A stretch of 64,000 nucleotides of DNA from Fibrobacter sp. (GCA_024399015.1 JAKSIC010000003.1:62001-126000), one strand, 5' to 3'; counted from the stretch's first letter, positions 1 to 9,001 are shown. Notes: generated from the sequence alone by a model not told the origin. A program made the numbers and translations.

Positions 1-2
1 GA

Positions 3-956
3 TATCTCAACCTTTATGAACAATCAACATTTTGGTTCGAAGCTTCAGCTTCTGGCATTGAAGAAATAGCCGCTTCAGATATTGACGACTACTACTCTTA
101 TTTACCCAATATGTTCAGCATAATGGGCACCCCCTTAGATGGAATGACTGAAGACTACGGTGCAGGCATATTCTTTATGTACATGTATAACTACGTGGAC
201 AAAGGTTTTGACAAATTTGTTTGGGAGAGTTTCAACAAAGAACCTGGGCAAAATTTCCAATATCATTTAAACAAACTTGGAAAGAAAAAGAAAATTTCCA
301 TTGATTCCGTATTCCATGATTTTTCAAAAAAATTGGCATTTGCAGGAACAAGATCAAAATTCCTTGATTCAACAAAATGGGTTGTAAGCGATCAGTACTT
401 TTGGCCAGACTTCAACTACATTGTTCACAAAGAAAACGAAATTTCTTTCGAGCCATGGGCAAATGAGCTTGCTTACGAATATCACATTGGTGGAATGCCC
501 GAACTTGAAAATTATAAGGGAAAAGCCAGCATCGTCTTATTCAAAAATAAGAACGCTGAAGTTTTAGACATTGCCTCCTTGGATTATCTCCAAAAAACCT
601 ACGCAGAAGAATCAATCAATCCCCATGTTGATTCCATCGGCTGGATTTTCAGCAGATTTACCAGCGAGGAATTCATTCCCTTGGTTGACGAAAACAGCAA
701 GGACGATAAAGCCACAAAGCTCCACGCCTACCCCACTCCTTGGCGTTCCGGGAATCTCTGTTTCTCACCCCTTCCGGAAGATGGAAATTTTATTGAAATC
801 AGAAATCGTCGTGGTGATTTAATAACCCGTAAAACGTACAACAACCGTACTTTTTGCATAGACGAAACCACCGTAAAAAGCCTGATGGCACCCGGCATCT
901 ATAAGTTCCGCGCCGGATCTTCAGGAAAGCTAAAAGATTTCCTGATTATCTATTAA
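3..956 (+). CDS. C-terminal part of a putative MXAN_6640-like metalloprotease (5' end outside window)
   Basis: The frame is open from base 3, so the gene starts upstream and only the last 317 codons are here. The first residues (FWFEASASGIEEIA, then a DDYYSYLP segment and a YGAGIFF segment) resemble the region that follows the HExxH zinc site in MXAN_6640-family putative secreted metalloproteases. The HExxH itself would lie outside the window, so catalytic competence cannot be judged. The last ~90 residues look like a beta-rich C-terminal module of the kind used for surface sorting. The gene ends facing the GH57 operon. The family call comes from a remembered pattern and is tentative. Confidence 0.45.
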   Translation, partial: YLNLYEQSTFWFEASASGIEEIAASDIDDYYSYLPNMFSIMGTPLDGMTEDYGAGIFFMYMYNYVDKGFDKFVWESFNKEPGQNFQYHLNKLGKKKKISIDSVFHDFSKKLAFAGTRSKFLDSTKWVVSDQYFWPDFNYIVHKENEISFEPWANELAYEYHIGGMPELENYKGKASIVLFKNKNAEVLDIASLDYLQKTYAEESINPHVDSIGWIFSRFTSEEFIPLVDENSKDDKATKLHAYPTPWRSGNLCFSPLPEDGNFIEIRNRRGDLITRKTYNNRTFCIDETTVKSLMAPGIYKFRAGSSGKLKDFLIIY

Positions 957-971
957 TCACTTCGTGATTTT

Positions 972-1034
972 TGATAAGCACCTCGGTCATAAAAATAAGC
1001 AAGCTTATTTTTGCGACTCTCGGTTTAGTTATCA
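972..1034 (+). repeat. Two-stem palindromic element, copy A
   Basis: The outer stem is TGATAA (972-977) with TTATCA (1029-1034). The inner stem is AAAAATAAGC (991-1000) with GCTTATTTTT (1003-1012). Between the stems lie CTCGGTCAT on the 5' side and TGCGACTCTCGG on the 3' side, which recur in the other copies. A small hairpin directly after the preceding stop codon (954-968, TCAC-TTC-GTGA) sits beside it. The element lies between two convergent genes. Confidence 0.7.
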
Positions 1035-1049
1035 TTTAATTTTCAAAAA

Positions 1050-2651
1050 TTAAAGCCAACTAAAAATATTGTTGGTCTGTTCCAACTTCGGCAGCACAGA
1101 AGATGCAACCGGTTTGTCGGAATTTCTAAGAACAGCCTTGCATGCTTCAGCAAAAAGCATGTGGCCGTTGTTATAATGATCATCCAAACGACGGCGTGCA
1201 TAGCCATCTGCAGAATGATTGTGAATCATAAAAGCCCAGTCAGAAGACTGGAACAACATCAATTCACGTTCCATCTGCTTTATGTAACGAGCAATAAGTT
1301 TTGCGGCCTTGGATGTTTTTGAATCCATTCTTTCAACAATCGTTTTAAGATGTTGAATCATGGCACGCAAACGATAGGACTGGGGATAATACTTATCAGT
1401 TTCGCCGTTAATCCAAACAGAGCCAAAACCACCTTCACCCCAACTGGAGAACGGCGGTTCGTGAGTTTCAGGATCTGCAGATTCTGTCATCACCTGATCC
1501 GCGCCGGCAAATTCAATAACAGAGGAAGAAGCCGCATATTCGAGCATGGATTCAAGGAATAGAGGGCCTTCAAACCACCAGTGTCCAAACAATTCCGCAT
1601 CATAGGGGCAAAGCAAGGCGGCCTTGTTGCCGTCCATATTTACCAGCAATTCGGAGATTGTGGTTTCGCGGTTTACCACAAACAAGCGGGCATGATCGCC
1701 AGCCAATCGCATAGCATTCCAGGGACGATAAATTTCCTTCTGTTCAGAACCAGTAATGCGATTGTACTTAAAGCCTGTATCAATTGGATTTTCGCCAGAG
1801 AAGAAGTAATCACCAAGATAATCGCGAGGACGTTCGGAAGCGATGTCCTTAAAGAATTCACGGTACTCTGGATGGCCCGGGTAACCTGTACGACGGCTCC
1901 AAACTTCCATAGAGCTTTTCTGTTCACGGCCCATAAAGAACAGACCGTTCTGTGTGCGCAGAGGCGTAAACACACCGTACTTAGGCGGAGGTGAAGCCAG
2001 CAAGGCGCCGTGAGTTTCCAAGAAGAAGTACTGAAGACCGAATTCAGCTAAATACTTATCAAGGCCCGGGAAATAGCCACATTCCGGCAGCCATACGCCC
2101 TTAGGCTTACGACCAAAGGCTCGTTCAAAACAACGGATGGTAACATCCAATTGCATACGAATCGATTCAGGGTCACTCTGATAAGCAGGCAGGAACGGAT
2201 GAGTTCCTACGCAAGTGAGCAAGTTCAGTTTGCCCACATTTTCCAGACGAAGGAATTCAGCCAATAAATTTCGATGGATTCTGTTTTCCCAGGTATCAAT
2301 CAAGGTACGCTGACGTTCCAAGTAGAACTTGGAAAGTGATTCCAAAGGGGTACCCGCATTTCGTTGGACTTCCTTTTCTACAAGTTCCAACTGGCGAGTC
2401 AAATGGTCGGAGAACTTCTTAAGGAGAAGTTCATCCGAAAGCATTTCAATAAGAGGAGCAGAAACACTCAGATTCAATGTTCCCGGCACGCCCTTTTCAA
2501 GCAAGCGCTGTAACGCCTGCACAAGAGGCAGGTAGGTTTCAGCCATTGCTTCAAAGAGCCAATTCTCTTCAAAGAATCGGTCATACTCCGGATGACGCAC
2601 AAACGGAAGGTGTGCGTGCATCAGGAATACAATTCTACCGGGAGCACCCAT
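1050..2651 (-). CDS. GH57 1,4-alpha-glucan branching enzyme (DUF1957 type)
   Basis: Cytoplasmic family 57 glycoside hydrolase predicted to make alpha-1,6 branches in glycogen. The start HAHLPFVRHPE is typical. The nucleophile motif WLPECGY places Glu190 and the acid/base motif CPYDAELFGHWW places Asp351, close to the catalytic pair known in archaeal GH57 branching enzymes. At 533 residues it has the usual length, with a helical DUF1957 C-terminal domain holding SSDWAFMI. It follows the DUF4912 gene by 9 bp as the last gene of a four-gene minus-strand operon. Pairing of DUF1957 and DUF4912 proteins is known from other bacteria and suggests a shared role in glycogen metabolism. Confidence 0.9.
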   Translation of the reverse strand: MGAPGRIVFLMHAHLPFVRHPEYDRFFEENWLFEAMAETYLPLVQALQRLLEKGVPGTLNLSVSAPLIEMLSDELLLKKFSDHLTRQLELVEKEVQRNAGTPLESLSKFYLERQRTLIDTWENRIHRNLLAEFLRLENVGKLNLLTCVGTHPFLPAYQSDPESIRMQLDVTIRCFERAFGRKPKGVWLPECGYFPGLDKYLAEFGLQYFFLETHGALLASPPPKYGVFTPLRTQNGLFFMGREQKSSMEVWSRRTGYPGHPEYREFFKDIASERPRDYLGDYFFSGENPIDTGFKYNRITGSEQKEIYRPWNAMRLAGDHARLFVVNRETTISELLVNMDGNKAALLCPYDAELFGHWWFEGPLFLESMLEYAASSSVIEFAGADQVMTESADPETHEPPFSSWGEGGFGSVWINGETDKYYPQSYRLRAMIQHLKTIVERMDSKTSKAAKLIARYIKQMERELMLFQSSDWAFMIHNHSADGYARRRLDDHYNNGHMLFAEACKAVLRNSDKPVASSVLPKLEQTNNIFSWL

Positions 2652-2660
2652 CCTAAGAGA

Positions 2661-3923
2661 TTACTCCGTACGCTTTACAACGATCGGAACGATTGTAGTC
2701 GGGAAATCGCCATCCTTGTCAGTTGCAAAGACGGGGATAACCTTGGTGCAATCCGGCAGATCTTCTTCAAAGCTGAAGGTGCCATCCGGATTCAGCGGGA
2801 AGTCTTCACCGCGAACCTGGAGGTGTGCGTCCGGACGAGTGCCGCCATAAACGATGAGACGAGTCTTAACCCACAGGAAGAAATCCTTACCGTAGTTCAC
2901 AGAATCCTTGGATGCGGCAGCGAGAGCTGCATTGCTCTGAAGAGCAGCGCTGGAAAGGGCGCCAGAGAACATGGATTCAGAAGAACTACCGAAGTTTTCG
3001 CTGAGAGACTTGAGCCAAGATTCAGCAGTCTGGCTAGAGAAACCAGAGCTCATGAAGTTGCCCAAGGTGTTGCCACCGAGGGATGCCTTTGCGAAAGCGT
3101 CGTCTGCAGCAGGAGCGGCAGCGGACTTGTCGAACACGGCAACCGGAGCAGATTCAACGATAGGCATAAAGTTCTTGCCCTGAACAGCACCGAGAACAGC
3201 AACCACAGCCTGGCCAGCAGTGTTTTCTACATACCAGCTACGAGCATTTGCCGGAACTTCAACGTCACGGAACTTGCGCTTCTTGCTACGCTGAACAGTC
3301 AAGTCAGAAGCGATATCAAACAAACGAAGAACGAGCTTTCCCTTGCCCTTCTTAGCCTGCTGAATGCGCTTTTCAGAAACTTCCCAGAAGGCGTGCATCC
3401 AGTTAGGATCCTTCTGCATCAAGACCAGATATTCTGCGTCAAAGGACTGAGCGAGAGTAGCGACTGCGTCTTCGCTCTTAGCCTTGGATTCAACCTTTGC
3501 GACTTTTGCTTCAACAACTTCAGCAACCTTTGCGGCAGCCTTGGAGGTAGCCTTAGTTGCAGTTGCCTTAGCAGCAGACTTTGCTGCAGTAGCCTTGGTA
3601 GCCACCTTCTTCACTGCAGTCTTTGCAGCGGTCTTGGTAGCAGTCTTTGCAGCCTTAACCTTTGCAACAACCTTTTCAGCCTTTGCTTCTGCTTCCTTCA
3701 AAGAATCAACAGTAGCCTTTGCAGACTTCTTCACTGCAGTTTTCTTTGCGGCAACAGTTTCAGACACCTTAGCCTTGGCAGTCTTTACTTCGCCTTCAAC
3801 AGACTTAGCTGCAGTCTTAGTAGCAGTCTTTGCTTTCTTTACTGTTTCTACAGTCTTTTCTGCAACGCTCTTAGCAGCAGCCTTGATTTTGGACTTTGCG
3901 TCCGTTTCTTTTTTAGTAGCCAT
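2661..3923 (-). CDS. Lys/Ala-rich histone H1-like protein with C-terminal DUF4912 domain
   Basis: The start at 3923 (MATKKETDAK) is chosen because GGAG lies about 8 nt upstream; a longer open frame runs into the previous gene. Residues ~1-145 are low-complexity, rich in Lys, Ala, Thr and Val, like histone H1 or AlgP tails. Residues ~155-260 form a DUF4912 domain (YLVLMQKDPNWMHAFWE, then LVLRLFD and RSWYV). A Ser/Ala-rich linker leads to a conserved end (LWVKTRLIVYGGTRPDA, then DGTFSF). The base-rich tail may bind nucleic acid or an acidic polymer, but this is inference. The gene sits immediately before the GH57 branching enzyme, so a glycogen-linked role is possible. The reverse strand also shows long open frames here, caused by the biased composition. 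Confidence 0.85.
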   Translation of the reverse strand: MATKKETDAKSKIKAAAKSVAEKTVETVKKAKTATKTAAKSVEGEVKTAKAKVSETVAAKKTAVKKSAKATVDSLKEAEAKAEKVVAKVKAAKTATKTAAKTAVKKVATKATAAKSAAKATATKATSKAAAKVAEVVEAKVAKVESKAKSEDAVATLAQSFDAEYLVLMQKDPNWMHAFWEVSEKRIQQAKKGKGKLVLRLFDIASDLTVQRSKKRKFRDVEVPANARSWYVENTAGQAVVAVLGAVQGKNFMPIVESAPVAVFDKSAAAPAADDAFAKASLGGNTLGNFMSSGFSSQTAESWLKSLSENFGSSSESMFSGALSSAALQSNAALAAASKDSVNYGKDFFLWVKTRLIVYGGTRPDAHLQVRGEDFPLNPDGTFSFEEDLPDCTKVIPVFATDKDGDFPTTIVPIVVKRTE

Positions 3924-3946
3924 TATCTGGTCTCCTTCATAAACAC

Positions 3947-5182
3947 TTATCGACGGCTCTGGCCCCAAGTTCCGATACCGGTCAAACCAATACGAATAGC
4001 GAAGAAAGTTTCTTCCCATTCAGTCTTTGCATCAGAGAATCGTTTGCCTGCCTGAAGAGCCAAATCCACCGTGGTACCCTTTCGGCCCATGGGGAATCCA
4101 GCACCAACAGACCCGCCAATTTCAAACACATCCTTCACATACCAGTTCTTATACCAAGCACCGGCACGGTAATTAATTCGCTTCCAGTAATCGTCGTAGA
4201 ACAACGGACTACCGTCACACTGATAACCAACAGAAGCCAAGAAATCACTTTGAGTTTCAGTAACTTCAGGCATGGTCCAGCTGCCGCCAATGTTTTCAAT
4301 ATCTTCATCCCAAGCGCGCCACTGCAAGTCAAGCATAATGTTGTGACGTTTCAGCAAGCGCATGTTGAAACCCGTTGCAAGCATAGGAGGAACTTTAATT
4401 TCACGAGTATAGGCAGAGGGAGCCAAAGTATCTGTTTCGCTAAATCTGAAATCGTAGGACAATTCATTTTTCAGAGTGTAGCCGGTTGTAAAGGAGAAGA
4501 AGAAGGATGCCTGACGACCACGATACTGCAAAGCAGCAGAGTAATAGGCAGGATGATTCTTAATATCCCATGCGCCATCAACAAATTCGGTAATCAAGGT
4601 TTTTCTTGTACCCCAGGCGTCATCATCAGCAACGTTCTCGTTATTCGGTCCCAAAGTCAGGCTACGACTAGTACTTCCCAACACAACGTGTGCAGATGCA
4701 CCGAGGGAGATCGAACGCAGGTACGGCAAACGTACTGCATAAGTCGGCACCAATTCGTAAACACTACCAGAATATTCAATCTTGGCAGAATTGGTAGAAT
4801 CGTCAAAAGATTCACTGAAGTTGGAAACATAATGCTGCCACAGGGAAACGCCCATAGCACCAAAATCACCCATAGGGAAAGAAATGTTGAAGGACGGCAT
4901 GTTCAAGGAATTGCTCAGCAAATGATGACGATTCTTCGAAGCGGCATCCATCTCAAGCGCAAAATTCAAATTGAACACAACATTCTTGTCGAAAGCCAAA
5001 CGAGCAGGGTTCACAACGGACAGGCCTTCGGAATCACCGGTCTTCGCATTGCCGGCAAAACCACGACCAGCGGCGGAAGCAGTTCCGCCCATAACCTGTT
5101 CTTCACCAAGGGCGTCAATACCAATGGACGAGCCAAAGGAAAGACCAACAAAAGCGCACAGGAAGGCTACAAGCTTTTTCAT
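3947..5182 (-). CDS. FadL/PorV-like outer-membrane beta-barrel protein
   Basis: A 411-residue protein with a cleavable signal peptide (MKKLVAFLCAFVGLSFGSS) and then a plug-like segment (GTASAAGRGFAGNAKTGD, VVNPARLAF) typical of the OMPP1/FadL/PorV group. Alternating amphipathic beta strands continue to the end (RIGLTGIGTW). The start codon overlaps the stop of the upstream lipoprotein in a TAATG arrangement, with a G-rich ribosome site (AGAGGGG), so the two are translationally coupled. This suggests the barrel and the lipoprotein work as a pair at the outer membrane. The cargo is unknown: lipid transport, or a T9SS PorV-like shuttle role, are both possible. Confidence 0.7.
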   Translation of the reverse strand: MKKLVAFLCAFVGLSFGSSIGIDALGEEQVMGGTASAAGRGFAGNAKTGDSEGLSVVNPARLAFDKNVVFNLNFALEMDAASKNRHHLLSNSLNMPSFNISFPMGDFGAMGVSLWQHYVSNFSESFDDSTNSAKIEYSGSVYELVPTYAVRLPYLRSISLGASAHVVLGSTSRSLTLGPNNENVADDDAWGTRKTLITEFVDGAWDIKNHPAYYSAALQYRGRQASFFFSFTTGYTLKNELSYDFRFSETDTLAPSAYTREIKVPPMLATGFNMRLLKRHNIMLDLQWRAWDEDIENIGGSWTMPEVTETQSDFLASVGYQCDGSPLFYDDYWKRINYRAGAWYKNWYVKDVFEIGGSVGAGFPMGRKGTTVDLALQAGKRFSDAKTEWEETFFAIRIGLTGIGTWGQSRR

Positions 5183-6576
5183 TACTTATCCCCCCTCTTG
5201 GAAGACATCCAAAGTTTCAGGCTCATAGAATTTTCTACCGCCTTGGAAAAATCATATCGACCGTGATCAAAATAGTTCAGGAATACGCGGCTAGTGTCGC
5301 CATCAGCCTTCACGTAGTCAGAGTAAAGCGTATCGTTTTCCTGCAAGAACGGGTAACCCATTTTAACGACAATTCTCAGGTTACGTCCTTCTTCAGCCTT
5401 GTTAACCAAGTCTCGAACACCTTGGGTAATCTGAAGAGAGAGAGAATCGCCATTGTGGAAAATCAAATTCGGATGACCGTCACTAGCAATCAAGGACTTG
5501 TTCAAACGATAAGATTCCATTCTACGAACCTGAGTGTCCGCGCTATCGACAAAAGAACCGACAACCACCTGAATAGGCAGTCCAAACTCAGATTCACCAT
5601 CAGCATCATTTCTAGCCATAGTCAGCTGAGCTAGGGAAACCGTCTGGCGGACATCATAACCGTCGCCCTTGTTTTCCAACGGGCTGTCCTTGTAAGCTTC
5701 TTGAACTGCTTCCAAAATTTTTTCACCAGGCAATTCAATCACAATGGAATCAGAGCCGCCACCATGAATTACCGGGCAATCAGAGCATTCCTCTTGATTG
5801 ACAGGCATATTTGCAGCTCGATACGGAGAGAAGGAATGGACAGAAGAGTCATTTGCGAAAAGGAACATGTAAGGAGTCAATTTCGTGCCGACACCATAAA
5901 AGCGATACAGACGTTCAGCCTTAGGAGCAGAAATCTTCATCTGCAAACGTGCACCATAAGTCATCTTCTTGACATCGTCCATCAAAGCAGACGGCAAGTT
6001 GAGTTTCACCAAGGATGTATCCTTGTCATTATACGTGATTTCAAGGACAGTATCAACAGAGCCTTCGGCATCCCAGTTTTTCAAAGAATCGGTCCACAAG
6101 GAATCCTTAATCTTTGTGAACTTCTTCAAAGCATCTTCGTTCCCGACATATTCGATTTTCCAGCTAACGTTTACATCGACGCTAGTGCTTTCAGGAACAG
6201 AATCCTTGGGGAAATTCTTGTTCTTGTAGAGTTTCTGGAACCAGCAGAACGTCATCAAAGACGAGGCAGAATCGGCATTGTTCAACTTCGTAAGATTCTT
6301 CTTTGATTCAGAAAAGAGAAATTCCATAAACATGTCATAAGACACGTTGGAAGTTTGTCCCAACAAGAAAATTGTACTATCAGCGAGTTTAGCATCCGTT
6401 TTTACGCCAACTTCAACAGAAACCGGTTTAATGCCACCGATATCCAAAACTTGAACCTTATAGCTATCAGGCATTCCATGGCTAGACAGCCAGCTACTAA
6501 CGCCAGCGTCATCCGTATCAAAAAGACACGAGGTGAAAAGCATTGCAACAGCAAACAACAAGCCTAATTTTTTCAC
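5182..6576 (-). CDS. Predicted lipoprotein of unknown function, coupled to the barrel protein
   Basis: The start is GTG at 6576, supported by AGGAG six nt upstream. The signal ends in a lipobox (LFTSC), making Cys17 the lipid-anchored residue. The remaining ~445 residues contain no family I recognise. They appear beta-rich, with a central CSDCP pair of cysteines and a C-terminal segment (LSLQITQGVRDLV) that resembles surface lipoproteins found beside outer-membrane barrels. It is the first gene of the operon that continues with the barrel, the DUF4912 protein and GH57, so its promoter should lie in 6577-6812. Function is not assigned. Confidence 0.7.
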   Translation of the reverse strand: MKKLGLLFAVAMLFTSCLFDTDDAGVSSWLSSHGMPDSYKVQVLDIGGIKPVSVEVGVKTDAKLADSTIFLLGQTSNVSYDMFMEFLFSESKKNLTKLNNADSASSLMTFCWFQKLYKNKNFPKDSVPESTSVDVNVSWKIEYVGNEDALKKFTKIKDSLWTDSLKNWDAEGSVDTVLEITYNDKDTSLVKLNLPSALMDDVKKMTYGARLQMKISAPKAERLYRFYGVGTKLTPYMFLFANDSSVHSFSPYRAANMPVNQEECSDCPVIHGGGSDSIVIELPGEKILEAVQEAYKDSPLENKGDGYDVRQTVSLAQLTMARNDADGESEFGLPIQVVVGSFVDSADTQVRRMESYRLNKSLIASDGHPNLIFHNGDSLSLQITQGVRDLVNKAEEGRNLRIVVKMGYPFLQENDTLYSDYVKADGDTSRVFLNYFDHGRYDFSKAVENSMSLKLWMSSKRGDK

Positions 6577-6812
6577 TCAGAACTCCTAAGTTCTATCTAT
6601 GTAAATTACCACACAGAATATAGAAAGTTTCACTATTGCAAACCAAGAAATAGCACCGAAAAACAGTCTTTTGCACAACACCGAGCAACTACACAAAAGA
6701 ACACTATACAAAAAGATTTGTGGAATAAAAAACAAGATCTTTTGCAGGATATCCTGAAGATGTTTTTCACACATTTTTCTAAATTTCAGCCCGTAAAATT
6801 TTAGAGGAAACT
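6577..6812. promoter_or_regulatory. Divergent promoter region between the lipoprotein operon and thrC
   Basis: This 236-bp AT-rich stretch has no credible gene. A perfect 12-bp palindrome CAGGATATCCTG lies at 6745-6756, about 24 bp before a TAAATT box (6780-6785) that may be the thrC -10 element. The palindrome's position would suit an operator. The thrC ribosome site is GAGGAAA, just before the ATG. Confidence 0.4.
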
Positions 6813-8153
6813 ATGACTAAGTTCAACGCCCATTTTAGAAACATCAACGGCGACGATACCTACCCGGTAACCGACGTCATTTATCGTTCCAAGGTCGACA
6901 ACAGCCTTCTGGAAGTGGAACACGACCGTAAGGCTCTGGCTGAACGCAGCCCGGAAGAATGGAAGAAGCTGTTTGCCGAACGCCGCATGAGCTTTGAACC
7001 GGCCGACCAGAGTGGTATCTGGAGCAAGCGCGAAATGGTTCTCCCGGATATGCCGGTGGAAGACATCGTCACCATGCGCGAAGGTTGGAGCCCGCTGTTC
7101 GACGCAGCTCCCATCGCCAAGGAACTTGGCATCAAGAGCCTGAAGGTGAAGCTTTGCGGTAACTCCCATACCGGTTCCTTCAAGGATCTGGGTATGACCG
7201 TTCTCGTGAGCCAGGTGAACCACATCATCAAGAAGAACATTCACCCGATCGACGCAGTGGCTTGCGCCTCTACCGGCGACACCTCTGCAGCCCTCTCCGC
7301 TTACTGCGCCAAGGCAGGCATCCCGTCCATCGTGTTCCTGCCCGCCGGCAAGACCAGCGTTGCTCAGCTGATCCAGCCCATCTCTAACGGCAGCATCGTT
7401 CTCGCTTTGGACACCGACTTCGACGGTTGCATGAAGATCGTTCAGGAAGTCACCAAGGACAATCGCATTTATCTCGCCAACTCCATGAACAGCCTCCGCG
7501 TGGAAGGTCAGAAGACCATCTCTCCGGAAATCTGCCAGGAACTTGGTTGGAAGGTTCCCGACACCGTGATTATTCCGGGCGGCAACCTGGGTAACGTTTC
7601 CGCTCTCGCCAAGGGTTTCGAAGACTGCAAGGCTATGGGCCTCATCGACCGCATTCCTCGCATCATCGTGGCTCAGGCCGAAAACGCAAATCCGTTCTAC
7701 CAGGCTTACGAACGCGGCTTCGACCAGTTGGTTCCCATGCAGGCCAAGAAGACTCTCGCTTCCGCCATCCAGATTGGTAACCCGGTCAGCTACCCCAAGG
7801 CAGTTCGCGCTATCCAGAGCACAAACGGCATGGTCGTAAGCGTTAACGAAGAAGAACTGGCAAACGCAGCACACCGCGGCGACCGCATCGGTCTCTACTG
7901 CTGCCCGCACACAGGTGTGGCTCTCGGCGCCCTCGAAAAGCTCGTTGCCGCAGGCAAGATTGACAAGGACGAAGAAGTGGTCGTTATCAGCACCGCTCAC
8001 GGCCTGAAGTTCACCGAATTCAAGGTGGGCTACCACGAACAGAAGCTGGAAGGCATTGCTAGCAAGTATGCCAACCCCGTGTTCAAAGCTCCCGCAGAAA
8101 TCGGTCCTGTCATGGATATCCTGAAGAAGGAAATGGCAGCTCGCCGCCGTTAA
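6813..8153 (+). CDS. thrC: Threonine synthase
   Basis: PLP enzyme that converts O-phosphohomoserine to threonine in the cytoplasm. The PLP lysine is Lys124 in HTGSFKDLGM, and the phosphate-binding glycine loop is PGGNLGNVSALAKG. ASTGDTSAALSAYCA is the second family signature. The 446-residue length is normal. The start follows GAGGAAA by a few nt. The gene stands alone, divergent from the lipoprotein operon. Its last codons (CGC CGT TAA) form part of a 31-bp tandem repeat that continues past the stop, followed by a clear terminator. Confidence 0.95.
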   Translation: MTKFNAHFRNINGDDTYPVTDVIYRSKVDNSLLEVEHDRKALAERSPEEWKKLFAERRMSFEPADQSGIWSKREMVLPDMPVEDIVTMREGWSPLFDAAPIAKELGIKSLKVKLCGNSHTGSFKDLGMTVLVSQVNHIIKKNIHPIDAVACASTGDTSAALSAYCAKAGIPSIVFLPAGKTSVAQLIQPISNGSIVLALDTDFDGCMKIVQEVTKDNRIYLANSMNSLRVEGQKTISPEICQELGWKVPDTVIIPGGNLGNVSALAKGFEDCKAMGLIDRIPRIIVAQAENANPFYQAYERGFDQLVPMQAKKTLASAIQIGNPVSYPKAVRAIQSTNGMVVSVNEEELANAAHRGDRIGLYCCPHTGVALGALEKLVAAGKIDKDEEVVVISTAHGLKFTEFKVGYHEQKLEGIASKYANPVFKAPAEIGPVMDILKKEMAARRR

Positions 8154-8215
8154 GCGAAGCGCAATGGCCTTAAGCCGCCGTTAAGCGAAGCGCAATGGCC
8201 TTAAGCCGCCGTTAA
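8143..8215 (+). repeat. 31-bp tandem repeat spanning the thrC stop codon
   Basis: The unit starting GCCGCCGTTAAGCG occurs at 8143 and 8174, and begins a third time at 8205, giving about 2.35 copies with a 31-bp period. Each copy carries the last Arg codon and stop (CGT TAA) and an imperfect palindrome TTAAG...CTTAA. The first two units look identical, which points to a recent duplication. Confidence 0.9.
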
Positions 8216-8260
8216 TATCGTCACTGCGGGCACGTACCGCACCGCCTACAAAATTGAAGA

Positions 8261-8290
8261 AGCCTCGGGTAAAACCCGGGGCTTTTTATT
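8261..8290 (+). terminator. Intrinsic terminator of thrC
   Basis: The stem AGCCTCGGGT pairs with ACCCGGGGCT across a short A-rich loop and is followed by TTTTTATTTT. The T-run overlaps the stop codon of the convergent gene. Confidence 0.9.
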
Positions 8291-8933
8291 TTCCATTATA
8301 CTGAACGTGAAGATGTTCTGTCGCCTTACCTGGAGACTCGAGCAAAACCACATAACGTTTATCAAGTTTTGCTCTTACTTTGTCAGCAATCAACTTACGA
8401 TTTTCCTTTGAAATTTTCGGATCCTTTGTTCGAAAATCAAGGGCGGAATTCTTGTAATGCTTGGAATTACTCGTATGGCCCGCGTAATCATTTCCGCTGG
8501 TCACGACTGGAACAAAATCGTTCCCAAGAACTTCCCAGTAGACACCAACCACCGTAACGAGAGCGGAATCCATCTGGGGTTTGAGACGCTTTACATTGAC
8601 GCTTTTATCCTTCAACTTGACTTGAGACAAAGCTTCCTTATGCATAGCCGTTGTATTAATCATATCGTATTCGGTAAGACGGGCTCCATTCAAAACGATG
8701 AAGCGTTTAACCTGTTCTGCGGATTCGCCAACAACACTCTTTAAAACCTTCGTAACACTAGGTGCTTTTTCTTTTACAGCAGAAGCCATTCCATCCACAG
8801 TTCCCATACCAGACTGCAGAAGTTTTTCTGCCGTGGGCGAAATTTTTACTTCGCTGCGCCAATTAGGATAAACGAAATATAATGCAGCCACAGTAATTAC
8901 AACACCGAGGATGAGTGCACAACCAAACTTCAT
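8286..8933 (-). CDS. Membrane-anchored M15-like peptidase-fold protein
   Basis: The start at 8933 (MKFGCALILGVV) is preferred because it begins the single membrane helix; a GTG 36 bp upstream also has no ribosome site. After the anchor and a ~70-residue helical stalk, the C-terminal half shows SKHYKNSALDFR and EHLHVQY. These match the pattern of zinc D,D-/L,D-carboxypeptidases of family M15 (SxHxxGxAxD and ExxHxH). The product would face the periplasm and might trim peptidoglycan. The glycine usual in the first motif is replaced by Asn, so activity is not certain. The known relatives are mostly uncharacterised DUF proteins. Confidence 0.6.
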   Translation of the reverse strand: MKFGCALILGVVITVAALYFVYPNWRSEVKISPTAEKLLQSGMGTVDGMASAVKEKAPSVTKVLKSVVGESAEQVKRFIVLNGARLTEYDMINTTAMHKEALSQVKLKDKSVNVKRLKPQMDSALVTVVGVYWEVLGNDFVPVVTSGNDYAGHTSNSKHYKNSALDFRTKDPKISKENRKLIADKVRAKLDKRYVVLLESPGKATEHLHVQYNGK

Positions 8934-9001
8934 ATAAGTAATGATACTAAATAGTTTACGACAAAACACGACACAAGAAATATTCTCATGACCGACCTTT
9001 G

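Noticed and set aside
3484-3942. Ala/Val/Phe-rich open frames opposite the Lys/Ala-rich gene
   Set aside because: Low-complexity reverse reading of AAG/GCA-type codons.
6586-6774. 62-codon minus-strand ORF in the gap before thrC
   Set aside because: No ribosome site, no family features, AT-rich promoter-like sequence.
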